A stretch of DNA of 64,000 bases from Norana najaformis. Taxonomy: Eukaryota; Annelida; Clitellata; Crassiclitellata; Hormogastridae. The position numbers and the translations under genes were made by a program. Below the pieces are notes generated by a model, which was not told the origin of the DNA, ran no database searches, and was given only the letters and a program-made list of their open reading frames with translations. Location of the stretch: assembly GCA_964023275.1 (NCBI GenBank), contig OZ029913.1:53088144-53152143 (forward strand), in the 5' to 3' direction. This document shows, piece after piece, positions 46,801 to 57,498 of this stretch. The stretch's first letter is position 1, and the number at the start of each line of letters is the position of its first letter.

Positions 46801-49800
46801 TTGCTGAATGTTCTTCAGCACAGATAGAATAAGGAGTCATTCCACAGAGAGGGGAGGGAGAGATGTGTGAAAATACAATATGATGCCCCAAGGCATCACA
46901 ATCGTTGCCAAGCAGCTGTGCCTCAATGACTTAAGACTTGAATCTGCATACAGGTAGTGGACACAGTTGCACTTCGTATGTTTCTTTAGGTCAGCACATT
47001 TTTCTGACGGCTAAGATTGATGGAAATCTAGTCATCCGTCCTTACACTCCAGTCTCTAGCGATGATGACAGAGGGTTCATGGACCTTGTTGTGAAGGTAT
47101 GGTGCTATGAAATGTCTGATTCTTAATTGTCTTTTTACGTGTTGCTCTGTTGCTGTAAAATTTATTTTAGCATTTTGGAACTGGAACTGTGACTTTAATG
47201 TCTTTTTAAGCAACTATCTAGCAAATGCCCTGGTCTCTTGCCATCTTAAGTCGCTTCTTTACTGGCATATTAAAAGCTAACTCGATGAAGCTTCAAAAGG
47301 TCCAAAACACCTTAGCCAGAGCCATCAATAAAGCTCCAAAGTATCAACGAATATCTTCAGTTCTAAAATTGTTACACTGGCTACCCATGGAAAAGAGAAG
47401 AATTGTCAAGACTGGACTAATTGTCTATGAGGTTCTACATTTTAGCCAACTTAACTGTCTTTGACTTGTGCTGACTCCCAAGACTTGTAGCCACTTGATC
47501 AGGTCCTCTGACTGTCTCGTTCTGATTATACTGAGGACAAGGACAGCTCTTAGTGGTCTTGACTTTTTTCATTGCTGGCCCAAGGCTGTGGACCTCTCTT
47601 CTGGTAAATTTTCACACTACAGAGTCTGTGTTGGTCTTTAGCTTTCAATGTAAAACCCATGTTTTCCTGGATTATATTTTCTCTGTAGGCTGTTTCTGTG
47701 CATTCTTGGGTTTCTTTCTTGGTTTTTGGCCGGTTTCACCGTGGAAATTGGCACCCCAACTTTGCTTAGCTGCAACCATCAACTGACACCTTGAACATTA
47801 TTACAGTGGGACTGTAGAAGATTTTGGATTATTTTTATTGTTATAAATCTGATTAATAATAATAATAACATGACTACAAGTGTAATATATCTGCAGGCTT
47901 TTTTTGCTGTAAAGGTGTACTTCAAGAATGTGCATCCCAAATTCCCAGATGGTGGTAAAATGAGTCAGTACCTTGAGAAGATGAGCATTGGAGACTACAT
48001 GGATGTGCGTGGCCCAAATGGACTTCTGATCTACAAAGGTTTAGGTGAGTTATCTTTTCCGTATATCTGTCTGACAACCGTGATCATTTTTTATGTTGAG
48101 CTAATTTCAACAAAAGTCACATTTTTCCCTTTTGTCTGACAGTATTGCACACAACACTTTTGCACTGTGAATATGTACAACTGTGAATATGTACAACACT
48201 GTGAATATGTACTTGATTTATTTTTTACCATATGTTGTGTTGTAATTTAAAATAAATATGGAAAGTTAAAATTATCTGCTCTGAATTTAGACATCATAAT
48301 TTGTAGGCTACAAGTCACACCTTTCTTTAATCTGCATTGACACAAAAATGGCAAATTAAAAAGAACAATCTACATGCATTGTTATTCAATTCACTGCTCC
48401 GATGTTCCATCTGGGAGGAACACTGAGAACTGTATTTAGCAAAATCAACTATATAACTTTTTAGATACACTGTTATGTGGTAAAATTCTGTTCCTGCCAT
48501 TTAGGGTCTAATATTTAACTGGACAATATTCATATTGATCATCCTTGACAGGGGGGAATACATTTTCATATTTTTCCTTTTATCCATCTTTTCTGTACTG
48601 CAGATTATATCCAGGGGTAACCAAAATTTTTTTAAAGTTCAAATATAAGTTGCCCCTACATTAAGAAGGAGCTGTAAAAGTTCATGTAAAAACTGCAGCT
48701 TATTGTCCAATTTCGGGTGCAGTCAGTGCTGAACTCTGCCGCACGTGTCATCTACGGCCGGACACCATCCAATCACATTAGTGACCTGCTGCGTGACAAT
48801 CTGCACTGGCTGCGCGTTCCTCAACAGATAACATACAAACTATGTCTGATCACCTTCAAAGCACTGAATGGCCTGATGCCAGACTACATCTCCGAATTTT
48901 GTATTCGAGTCGGAGATAATGAGAACAGATGTCGGCTGAGGTCCTCGTCGAGGAACCTACTGCAGGTCCCAAGGTCTACCACGCGGTTTGGCGAAAGCTC
49001 TTTCTCGATTGCCGGGCCCACTGCGTGGAATGGCCTTCCCAACTATGTGAAGAATGCTCCATCCTTGGATACCTTTAAGAAAGGACTTAAAACGTTTCTA
49101 TTTAAATTATCGTATAACTGTAGTTAGTTTTCTATTATCGCTTGAATTTATGTACAGCGCCCTTTTCGTCGACCTCGGCCGTGTTACGGCGCTATAGAAA
49201 TTGTCTTATTATTATTAATAAATATGGTACTTTTAATGAAGATGGTTTTGTTTTGTTGATTTGTTCTGTTTGTATAAATTGGGTCTGTTTTCTTAGGAAC
49301 GTTTAGCATTAAGCCAGACAAGCGATCAAATGCACGAGTGTCTGTCTACAAGAAGTTTGGTATGATTGCTGGTGGAACAGGTAATGCATTTCTTTTGTTT
49401 ACTTTTCATCTGGTGCTTACTTAGCAGTTTGCTTTCACATTGTTTGGGGTTTTCATGGCACCCCTATTTATTCTTACTTTGATGGTGCAGTATTGTAGTG
49501 GTTAGTCGTCTGGCAGCAACCGAAGTGATTGGCAATTCCGTATCATGGCTGAAAGACAGTTTACAGTATCTTATTTCACAGGCACAGGCTGGTGAACTTG
49601 GATGTAAAATAAGTTCATGAGATTGATGCTAAGGTGAGGTCAGCAGTGAGGGATAGGAATGGCCGTCTACCCTCATATGCTGAGACTAAGAAAATGATGG
49701 TTGTGGCTGCATCTTGTGCTTGACTTGAGGGAGTGATCTTCTGTTTCTGTGTATTACAGAGACATTCAGTTGTAGAACTGTCTCAGTGCTTCCTGGGAAG

Positions 49801-52178
49801 TTTCTTGTAATAGGACCAATGTGTTGGAATGAAATGAGTGTGCATTTGAGTTACTTGTACATGAGATGAGATATCCATACAGTGACACATCGCAGATGAT
49901 TTATCCCGAAAAGATCAGTTGTGAAATGCAATGTGGAAACTACACATGTAAGCAGTGCAAGCACAATTTAATAATGCTTTTGATGCTCCTGAGATTTCTT
50001 TTAAGATTTACAGTTTGCTTTTAATTGTACCATTGTTACTGGCTGAACCATGATAATTTTTTATATTTTCAATCAGGTATCACTCCGATGCTGCAGGTGA
50101 TAAAACACGTTCTCAAAAATCCAGAGGATTCCACACAATTGTATCTTGTCTTTGCTAATCAGGTGATGTTTCAATCCTTTTGTAAACTCATTTATGACAA
50201 GCTGAATCCAGATGAAGCAAACTTTATTGCTGTTTTGCTGGAAGATATTCTTCCATTGTTGACTCAGAATTCATGTTCTAGATAAGCAAAGTAGTGTTTA
50301 AGATTACTGTTGGCAGCTACCTTACACTTTGGTATTGGGATTTATACAGTACTATTTGAAGGCATTAAATAATTTTTCAACAGTTTACATTAACTCTGTT
50401 TACATCCATTTACAACAGTTCTACAACTATTTACATAATAGACACATAAAGTTAGAAGAAGAATGAATTACAGAAATGCTGTTTTAATAATTAATTATAT
50501 ACATACATATGCCTGATTTCTCTGCTCTGAAATATGTGGTTAATGTTCTGTTTTATTAATTACTGAGTACCACTGTAGTAATGAAATTATTTTCTTGTTG
50601 GCTTTTTGGATGGCATTTACTAGACTGAAAAAGATATCCTCCTTCGTGACGAACTTGATGAACTTGCTGCACTTCATCCTGGACGCTTCCATTTGTGGTA
50701 CACGCTTGACAAAGTTCCCAAAGGTAATAAATAAGCTCCTGTCTGTTCTCTTGCTTTATATCTCTTCTCTCTTTGGTATCTTGTCCAGCAGCCGATCTTC
50801 TTACTGTCTGATGTTTGTGACCTTATAAACTACCTTGGGAAAGCTCTTTGTTCTTTACCCCTTCTGTCTAGTTGTATGATTTTGTACCAGTGTAAGTTAG
50901 TGTTATTAATCAGCAAATCCTGTGACATGATGGCTTGTGTCAAGGATTTATGTATTTGTTTCTTATTAGCTATAGAGTGTTTGAGAAGGAAATGTCAGCT
51001 GAGTGTTTGAGAAGGAAATGTCAGCCTCTAACGGTATCTTCCTTTTAGATATGGGATTTCTTTTACTTTTTTGTCTAGTGACGGATTATGTAGTGGTGGT
51101 AGGCTAATACGAAGGATGTCCATGGTGCTGCAAGCTGAAATGAAATTCTGAGAATTTATTATTTCAAAGAAACTTTGAGATAGCTCAAGGATAGTTTTTA
51201 TTTAACCACACTTTTTGATGCTATTTCTAGCTATTTTACTGTTAAAGGTTTGCATTCTCAGTTTCAACCTGAACTGAACTGTTTAGTTAGCTGGTTATAT
51301 TAGGCTGACTAATCTTTTTATGGTTACTTATGTTAAAAATGGTGTGATGTAATAGCATATGTGGTCAGCCTCTGGAATGGGCTACCGTGCAACTTGCAAG
51401 GCGAGTTTCTTGTCTTTTTTCTGCCTTTATTTTGCCAACGGTCAAAGACCATCCTGTCGTGTTTTCGGGTCAGCAGCACCTCTCAGGAGTTTCCTTGAAT
51501 AGGTGCTATATAAATATGCACTTATGGTTACAAAATAATAATTATTATGTGCTGTGATGTTGGTTGAGTTCTGTTACAAGAGAATTTAAAGTCTGCGCTT
51601 AACCTGCCACTCATTTGGCTGCACCCAAACCATCTCCTACTTAACAGGATTCCCATAACGAAGTGCTATAGAAATACATCGTTAAGGTTTTAGCAAATGA
51701 TCAGGGGGATTCTCAGTTTACAAATTATGGCCGAGCAACATGATGTTGTGCTGGATGAAGACTGGTGGATGCAGTAAGCTGAAGGAAGAGGCCCAGCTCT
51801 GTGAAGAATGGCATCATTGGATGGAGAAACCTTCCCTGGGGCAGAACACCCAAAGCAAGAAGCCCTACCAGCAATTACGGTTGTAATTGTAGGATGCACA
51901 TCTGCATAATTTTTCTGCCCAACTTTTGTGTTTGGGGCTAATATCCATGTTCTGATGATATGCTTTATTTTGAAGAAGCATATTTTAAGAATGTTTGCTT
52001 TTCAGGTTGGAGGTACAGTGAAGGTTTTGTGAATGCGGATATGATAAAGCAACACTTGCCTCCAGCTTCAGACGATACCTTGATTTCACTCTGTGGTCCT
52101 CCACCAATGATCCAGTTTGCCTGCAACCCTGCTCTGGACAGCCTCGGCTATAAACCAGAACACCGTTTTGTGTTTTGA
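43814..52178 (+). CDS. CYB5R3: NADH-cytochrome b5 reductase (CYB5R3-like), membrane anchored
   Basis: This FAD enzyme passes electrons from NADH to cytochrome b5 at the ER and outer mitochondrial membrane, feeding fatty-acid desaturation and sterol synthesis. Secure exons: 44393-44539, 46501-46573, 46990-47096, 47915-48044, 49297-49380, 50077-50162, 50624-50723, 52006-52178. Phases join throughout and give 299 residues plus TGA. A tentative first exon at 43814-43828 (MTCEQ, donor gtgatc, weak) would give 304; I recall human CYB5R3 as 301. Exon 44393 encodes a membrane anchor ([19 protein letters not shown]) and a KKKK stop-transfer. Then come the FAD motif [11 protein letters not shown], the [11 protein letters not shown] motif, the NADH site [23 protein letters not shown] and the C-terminal FVF. 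The start exon is the only uncertain part; another candidate is MMPR near 43731. Several LINE ends sit in its introns. It could equally be the CYB5R1/R2 orthologue. Confidence 0.9.
44640..46500 (+). other. reductase intron 2, about 2 kb
   Basis: Holds a LINE 3' end (44945-45175, minus) and a stretch of overlapping minus frames at 45115-45518 without recognisable homology. The rest is AT-rich. Confidence 0.5.
44945..45175 (-). mobile_element. CR1/L2-like LINE C-terminus, family D
   Basis: On minus, 73 open residues read [20 protein letters not shown], then [20 protein letters not shown] and [10 protein letters not shown]. This is the standard end of an animal LINE reverse transcriptase ORF (R-FSV.G..IWNSLP..IR..S...FK..LK..L). 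In reductase intron 2. Not obviously the same family as A, B or C. Confidence 0.8.
47225..47835 (+). mobile_element. CR1/L2-like LINE C-terminus, family A
   Basis: Reads [38 protein letters not shown] and [14 protein letters not shown], then after frame changes [13 protein letters not shown], followed by the family A tail (CACCTTGAACATTATTACAG). Collinear with 27000-27548. Sense-oriented in reductase intron 4. Confidence 0.85.
48690..49222 (+). mobile_element. CR1-like LINE C-terminus, family E, best preserved
   Basis: A single uninterrupted frame of 136 residues (48717-49127): [54 protein letters not shown] and [14 protein letters not shown]. The 3' UTR is very short and ends TTACGGCGCTATAGAAATTG plus a (TTATTA)n tail. 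The intact frame suggests a fairly recent insertion, 5' truncated. Sense-oriented in reductase intron 5. Confidence 0.9.
49485..49620 (+). repeat. possible tRNA-related SINE, degraded
   Basis: TATTGTAGTGGTTAGTCGTC resembles a polymerase III A box region. The expected B box is poor (GGCAATTCCG). No second copy was seen in the window. Confidence 0.25.
51340..51690 (+). mobile_element. two consecutive LINE 3' ends
   Basis: 51358-51520 contains a stretch translating as [10 protein letters not shown] (WN-LP motif) and ends AGGTGCTATATAAATATGCA. 51540-51690 ends CGAAGTGCTATAGAAATACA. Both finish in the GCTATAGAAAT-like terminus common to LINEs in this genome. In reductase intron 8, both decayed. 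Confidence 0.6.
51725..51870 (+). mobile_element. RTE/I-like LINE 3' terminus
   Basis: Translates, with shifts, as LDEDWWM and [15 protein letters not shown], matching MLLD-K and [12 protein letters not shown] of the element at 20728-21345. In reductase intron 8, just before a repeat that recurs inverted at 53.6 kb. Confidence 0.65.
51868..51945 (-). repeat. inverted repeat pair, left member
   Basis: Its reverse complement matches 53585-53662: AAAGTTGGGCAGAAAAATTA (one A fewer in the partner), ATGTGCAT-CTACAATTAC and AATTGCTGGTAGGG. It lies 60 bases before the last reductase exon. Confidence 0.7.
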
Positions 52179-52760
52179 TCACTGGTCAGCTGCCTTCTGC
52201 AATCCATTAACTCTTATATCCAGTTTCCTAGCAAGACAAAAGTGAAGATGGGAAGTCTGTTGAATGTGTTGAGAGAAGCATTTTTCCTACTTGGATAATA
52301 GTTGTGCAATTGCTTTGATCATATTGGGCTTACAGAAAGAGCTTTGATGAGTTAATTTCTGTATGAAATTCGATCAATGTATGCTGTGCTGTGAAGTAGT
52401 AACAGCTTTGAGGGTGTTGCAGAATGCGTTGTATACTTGGATTTATTAGCAATGAATTTAAAGAGTATAATTGTAACTAATTTTTGCCTTTGTATTATGT
52501 TTCTATGAAAGCATGTAGTGTTCAGCGATCAGATGTTACAAATAGTTATGTAGACACATCCTCGGATGAGCTTTATTAGTGATGTGTATCTTTTTTTGTT
52601 ATCATGAAAAACGTATAAATCAGAACTACATGATTGTCTTTGTATTACTGGTTTGCTTTTCAGATAACTTTACCAGAATAATTTCTCTTGATTAAAAGTT
52701 GATTGTTGTTGCTTAACTGGCCAGTTGTATGATGTTGATTTAGACCCCTAAACCTAAATC
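52179..52760 (+). other. CYB5R3: reductase 3' UTR
   Basis: Sequence after the reductase stop. An ATTAAA variant polyadenylation hexamer is at 52691-52696; no AATAAA occurs earlier in it that I can see. This would give a 3' UTR of about 530 bases. Confidence 0.4.
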
Positions 52761-53404
52761 TCCTGTCTTATGCAAAGGTTCAGTTGGACATCACCCAGTG
52801 CAGTTGTCCATTTGGTGGTCTTCCTCCAGACCAAAATCTATTCCTAAATAAGCCTTGATCAAGCTGGCTTTGATCTGCCTTTGGGCCAAACAGATGATGG
52901 TTTCCAGCTAGCCTGAAAACTTTATGGCAATGACCTTTGACCTAATCTGATCTGAAAACTTCTTGGCAATAACCCTTTCACTGTTTGTCGTCACAACGTA
53001 CAAAAAAGAAATTGCCACTGCCACTTGAGGGTCACTTCTAAGTAAAGCTGTATTCTTTATTCAAAATTCTGGAAATAGAATCAGTCAAGATCCAAGATGG
53101 TTGCTGCGTTAAAACACCAACTTTAGGCAGACAGTGTACAGCGTTGGATTATCGTTAGTGCACTTCTCTAGGCACAGCCCAAGACCTGGCAGTTGTATCA
53201 TGCCTTGTACATGTGTCACTGGTTACAAAGCTTAGTTAGAAGAAAATTGGTGGGAGACTGGTTTTCATCTGCAGTCATAGTACAGGGTATGGGTACCAAT
53301 GGTCAGGGACCAATATTTTTTGTGACAAAATCCATTGCTGACCTGGAAAATCAACAGGTCAAAGTAGGCCTTAGTACCATAATGCAGCAAGGACAGAATC
53401 CCAA

Positions 53405-53520
53405 AGAAGTCATCCATAAAGAATGTCCACAAAAAATGACCTACTTTAGACCTTCCCTCCCCTTGTCCGCATTCGGCATTAACCTCCCTGACCCCCTGAT
53501 GCAAACATCTGCAGACATTT
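53405..53520 (+). repeat. interspersed repeat shared with 10.97 kb
   Basis: GTCATCCATAAAGAATGTCC, CAAAAAATGACCTACTTTAG and CCCTTGTCCGCATTCGGCAT match 10968-11075 in the same orientation. Part of an open stretch (53193-53561) that I take to be repeat-derived. Confidence 0.6.
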
Positions 53521-53584
53521 TTAATGGACCCCAAATCATGTTTCTTAATAATAATTCATAATGTTAGAACATGGAGATTGTTCC

Positions 53585-53662
53585 AAAAACAAAAGTTGGG
53601 CAGAAAATTATGCAAATGTGCATACTACAATTACTAACCTAATTGCTGGTAGGGATTCTGGG
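53585..53662 (+). repeat. inverted repeat pair, right member
   Basis: Reverse-complement partner of 51868-51945; see there. Confidence 0.7.
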
Positions 53663-53820
53663 GATGGCAAATGCAGACAGAGGAATCGAGGTCATTTCTC
53701 GTGCAGACCTTTATGGATTACCCTTAATAAGTTTTGGCTGGTGACTTAATTTTCATCTATCACCTCTGCATCTGGGGTTTTGGTCGGGACAGACAAAAAC
53801 AGAAGCATGTGCACAAGACT

Positions 53821-54078
53821 GGAAATGGATGTCTCCTGGGTATTTCCTTCAGAAGACTGGAAATGGATGTCTCCTGGGTATTTCCTTCAGAAGACTGGAA
53901 ATGGATGTCTCCTGGGTATTTCCTTCAGAAGACCGGAAATGGATGTCTCCTGGGTATTTCCTTCAGAAGACCGGAAATGGATGTCTCCTGGGTATTTCCT
54001 TCAGAAGACCGGAAATGGATGTCTCCTGGGTATTTCCTTCAGAAGACCGGAAATGGATGTCTCCTGGGTATTTCCGTC
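53821..54078 (+). repeat. 38-bp minisatellite, about 6.8 copies, open in three frames
   Basis: Unit GGAAATGGATGTCTCCTGGG followed by TATTTCCTTCAGAAGAC[T/C]. Units start at 53821, 53859, 53897, 53935, 53973, 54011 and 54049 (last one partial). Copies are identical except for one T/C site: T at the junctions leading into units 1-3, C into units 4-7. Because 38 is not a multiple of three and the unit has no stop in any plus frame, all three frames stay open (53734-54087, 53780-54100, 53829-54152) and spell the same repeating peptide in rotated register. I take this as a by-product and not as coding. Confidence 0.95.
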
Positions 54079-54544
54079 AGGGCTTGAGTTTTTTTATTAA
54101 TATTAACGTCGCACACACACGCACAATGAACAAATTAGAGAAACTGTCTTAAAATGCTCTCTGAAAATAAGTTAATGTTCCCATACTGTGTTCAAGGAAA
54201 ATCACAGGAACTGAATCACTGGTGTAAACCTGCAGCAGCAGCATCGGACTTTGGATTGAAAAGGAAAATTTTAGCTGACAGAAATGAATTACACAGTGGC
54301 TATGCTGTCATTCTCAAAAACCACAGCACCACAGATTTGGAAAGCCGTGTCTTATCTGCTATAAGCCATCATCACTAGTTTCAAAACTCGGATCCCTTAC
54401 TGTAAGTGAAAATATAAACACAACGCAGTAGAAAAGTCGTTTATTTCTGTAGATACCACAATTCCAAATAGTGCCGTGTCCTACACATTTGTATTAACAA
54501 AAGATAAAATAATCAACAATATGCTCGGTACGTATAAACTGAAT

Positions 54545-54870
54545 CTAATCGAATGACTTCTATAGTGCCGTTATTATAATGCTCAAGGCATCAGTCAATG
54601 ATCACTTCAAGTAAAATCTGAATAAAAATCAATCCCTTCGAGAAGCCAGGCTGAATTCCAGTAGCTCAGAGAATCCAGAAGTTAGTATTAATTTAAGTTT
54701 AGACTTGAATAACATAAAAGAACAGACAGAACAGACAGAACTGGAGAGCAAATTCCAATGCCTTGGACCAACAACTACTGAGAACACAATCGTAGCTTCC
54801 TCATAACATGAATTCGTATGTTGGGGATGTGGAGTACGAAACGTAGCTCCTCTTGATAACATGACCTAGT
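54545..54870 (-). mobile_element. LINE 3' end, family A
   Basis: On minus, VFSVVVGPRHWNLLSSSV is the decayed FSVAGPRLWNSLP motif. The UTR and tail (GATGCCTTGAGCATTATAAT, then CACTATAGAAGTC) match 9428-9722 closely. Confidence 0.8.
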
Positions 54871-57498
54871 TTTAATGAACAGCTTGATGGGGCTTCCTAG
54901 GATGGTTTTACACTAAGATTTAGTCCTATCGTTTGATGCCTTGTGTATTATACACTAGCGCTAAAGAAATTATGTCATATCAGTAATCAATGACATCAAT
55001 CTAGATAAAGAGCAGTGCATTATGCTAACCCCAAGAGGCAGTCACATTTACAAAGTGTTAACGACTTCATTTTCTTAGCCTCAGCATAGGAGTATAGATG
55101 GACATTCCTCTCTCTTGCCATCCGATCTTCCCACCAAAAGTGTATTGTCAGTGTACTCGTGCCACAGCCAAATTCGCCATGGGTACAAACGGAGCAGAAA
55201 TCTCGAAACATCTTTTTTTGTCCTGGCAGGGATTTCAACCCCCGACCTCAATCCAGAAGAAGCAAATTTGTAAGACTAAAGTAAATGGAGATTAGACCAG
55301 ACGAAAGCTCAACACGAAATGCTGTTTAAAACAAGTGCTATGTAAAGTCTGATTACCAATACATGACACAAATGGCCAATTTCCCTTTCATAGATCAAAA
55401 TTGCAAATCCTTGATCATAAATTTAACCAATTCAAAACATGTTGACATAATAGCAATGCCTGAAAACGAGTTCATGCCACAATGCTACAAAAGCACTGAT
55501 AGTCTTAACGTTAAAAAATCAGCAACAAAAAACAAAACAAGAATCAATCACAAAAATTACAACAATTTCCCCAAAAATCAAACTAATAAAGCAAACCAGC
55601 ACGTCCTTCAGCCCACCGTAAAGCTCATGTGACATACAACGCATGAATGGTTGAACACTGGCAATGCACAGAGTACAGTTAGAGGTTTGAGAATGTTCCT
55701 TGAGAGAGTTGCTGTGAAGAACTATGAGCAAGTTCTTCATGCACATTTGCTTAGCACAGTGACTGAGGTTTACGTAGTCACTATGCAGTTCCACTAAATA
55801 CAGACATTATAATTAATCTTAAAAAGACTTGGACCTAGTTTTGATTTGTGTCTTATTTTAAAATTTAAAACACAAATATATCAGAATTTCATTCAGAAGA
55901 CAAAGCAGATCTTTAGATTAACAAAAACATGAAAAATAAACTATTATTGGTTAACACTAATGAGTATAGCTGGTCATGGTAGCAGAATTCATAGAATTCA
56001 AAAAGACGTAAAATACTTAAAAATTTCTTTTCACAGAAAGATCAGATTGCTATCGAACAGGTTATTTAAACAGCACAAGACTGGGTGATGGCAAAACTGA
56101 AGACATTTAAGAAATTCACTTATGAGAATTTCCTGACAAATAAATATTTAAAGCATGAAGAGAATCAAATGCACAAAATATTTAACTAAAGAGGTAAAAT
56201 ATTTACAAAAGTGAATATCGAAACTGTCATAATATAGCAGTAAGGTTCATTACTGAGGATGGCTTACTATGGGCAGGAAGTAGTCAAAAAAGTGAAGGTT
56301 TCCTTTCAATTGGTAAGCCACTTTTGTCACAGTCTTACTGCAGGATACAGCTATACAAAAAGATATTGCTACCAATCCCAAAGGTCCCCTACTTATCTTC
56401 CAGTAAAAATGAATTCTTTACCAGAAAACAACTTTAAAGGTACATGGAGGAGAGTGGGGCAAACATTCTCATTAACTACACTTCAAGTTTAATGGCAAGG
56501 AATTGGAAAACAAGATCTAGTGAAAGAACTTATTGAAAATACAAATACTGCCTGTCCAAATACTATTGCAAATACAAAAGGCTTTTCTTAATCTCACAAG
56601 CACTCTGCAACCATACAATTACCAGCACAGAGGTATGCACACACACACGTGCACACAAAGCTAACCAGTTACATCAAAATGCACTAACGTAATTCTGTAA
56701 GGGCAACATACTTCTAAAATGTTTAACATGAACTTGTCATTCATATCAACTTTAACACCATTCAGACAAGCAGAAAACTCCTTCAGGTGCTATATAAATC
56801 TCCATTTAGATTCACACATACATGCAAACATTACAATGATTAGTTATACACACCGACAGTGGTCACAACATAGATGAACAATCCAGTTTTAAGCATATAT
56901 AACCTGAATTTATCAAAAATATTTTCTAAAACTAGTTAACCGCAGATCAGATAAATCCCTTTCTTCTGGTCTTCATTTTCTGCTCCTCAGCTTTTGTACA
57001 AACTACTGAATAAATAACATTCTGGATCATGCCCACAACTTTGCTGCTAGTAAATGAATGACAATAATTTTGTGGTCCTCAAAACTCTAAGCCAGCTGAA
57101 ATTTTCTGAGGCCAATACAATGATGGAGTCGTTTTCCAGTCAGTGAATAACCATCATTAAGTACTGATTATTTATCCCATTCTGTAAGGTAGTCATTTTT
57201 TGGATGAAGTCATCACGAAGAATACAATGTCAAAACATCCTCTCTAGAAAAACAGACACAATCAGATAATCAGCTACTTAGCAATGCCATTGTTTAAAAA
57301 TCCAGAAGTAATGTGAAACCATTTTTATAACCAGTATCAGTCCAGGATAACCTTGAAATAGCATCATCAAACAATTTATTAAAACAAGACATGTAGGCAC
57401 TAAAGTGCAACTATTTTTACTGTGTCTATTTTTGTATTGTACTGTCTTGGTGAATTTATACAGAACTTCTTTAAAAGATAATCTTATAACATAACAAA
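54871..57498. other. intergenic region between the reductase and the 4.1-like gene
   Basis: Holds a SINE (55085-55258) and otherwise AT-rich sequence with scattered short frames that I cannot support as genes. The right end contains the 3' UTR of the 4.1-like gene, with a minus AATAAA at 57380-57375. Confidence 0.5.
55085..55258 (-). repeat. tRNA-derived SINE, family S2, second copy
   Basis: Collinear with 18055-18268: TCTCTCTTGCCATCCGATCT, TGTATTGTCAGTGTACTCGT, GCAGAAATCTCGAAACA and GGCAGGGATTTCAACCCC. The tRNA head is cut short after the B box. Confidence 0.7.

Noticed and set aside
53821-54078. CRISPR-like repeat array
   Set aside because: Units are directly adjacent with no spacers and the DNA is eukaryotic.
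53734-54152. Three overlapping ~110-residue plus frames
   Set aside because: They are a property of the 38-bp minisatellite with no stop codon; no promoter, splice site or homology supports a gene.
55363-55632. 89-residue plus frame
   Set aside because: Asn/Lys-rich composition expected from AT-rich DNA; no splice context or homology.
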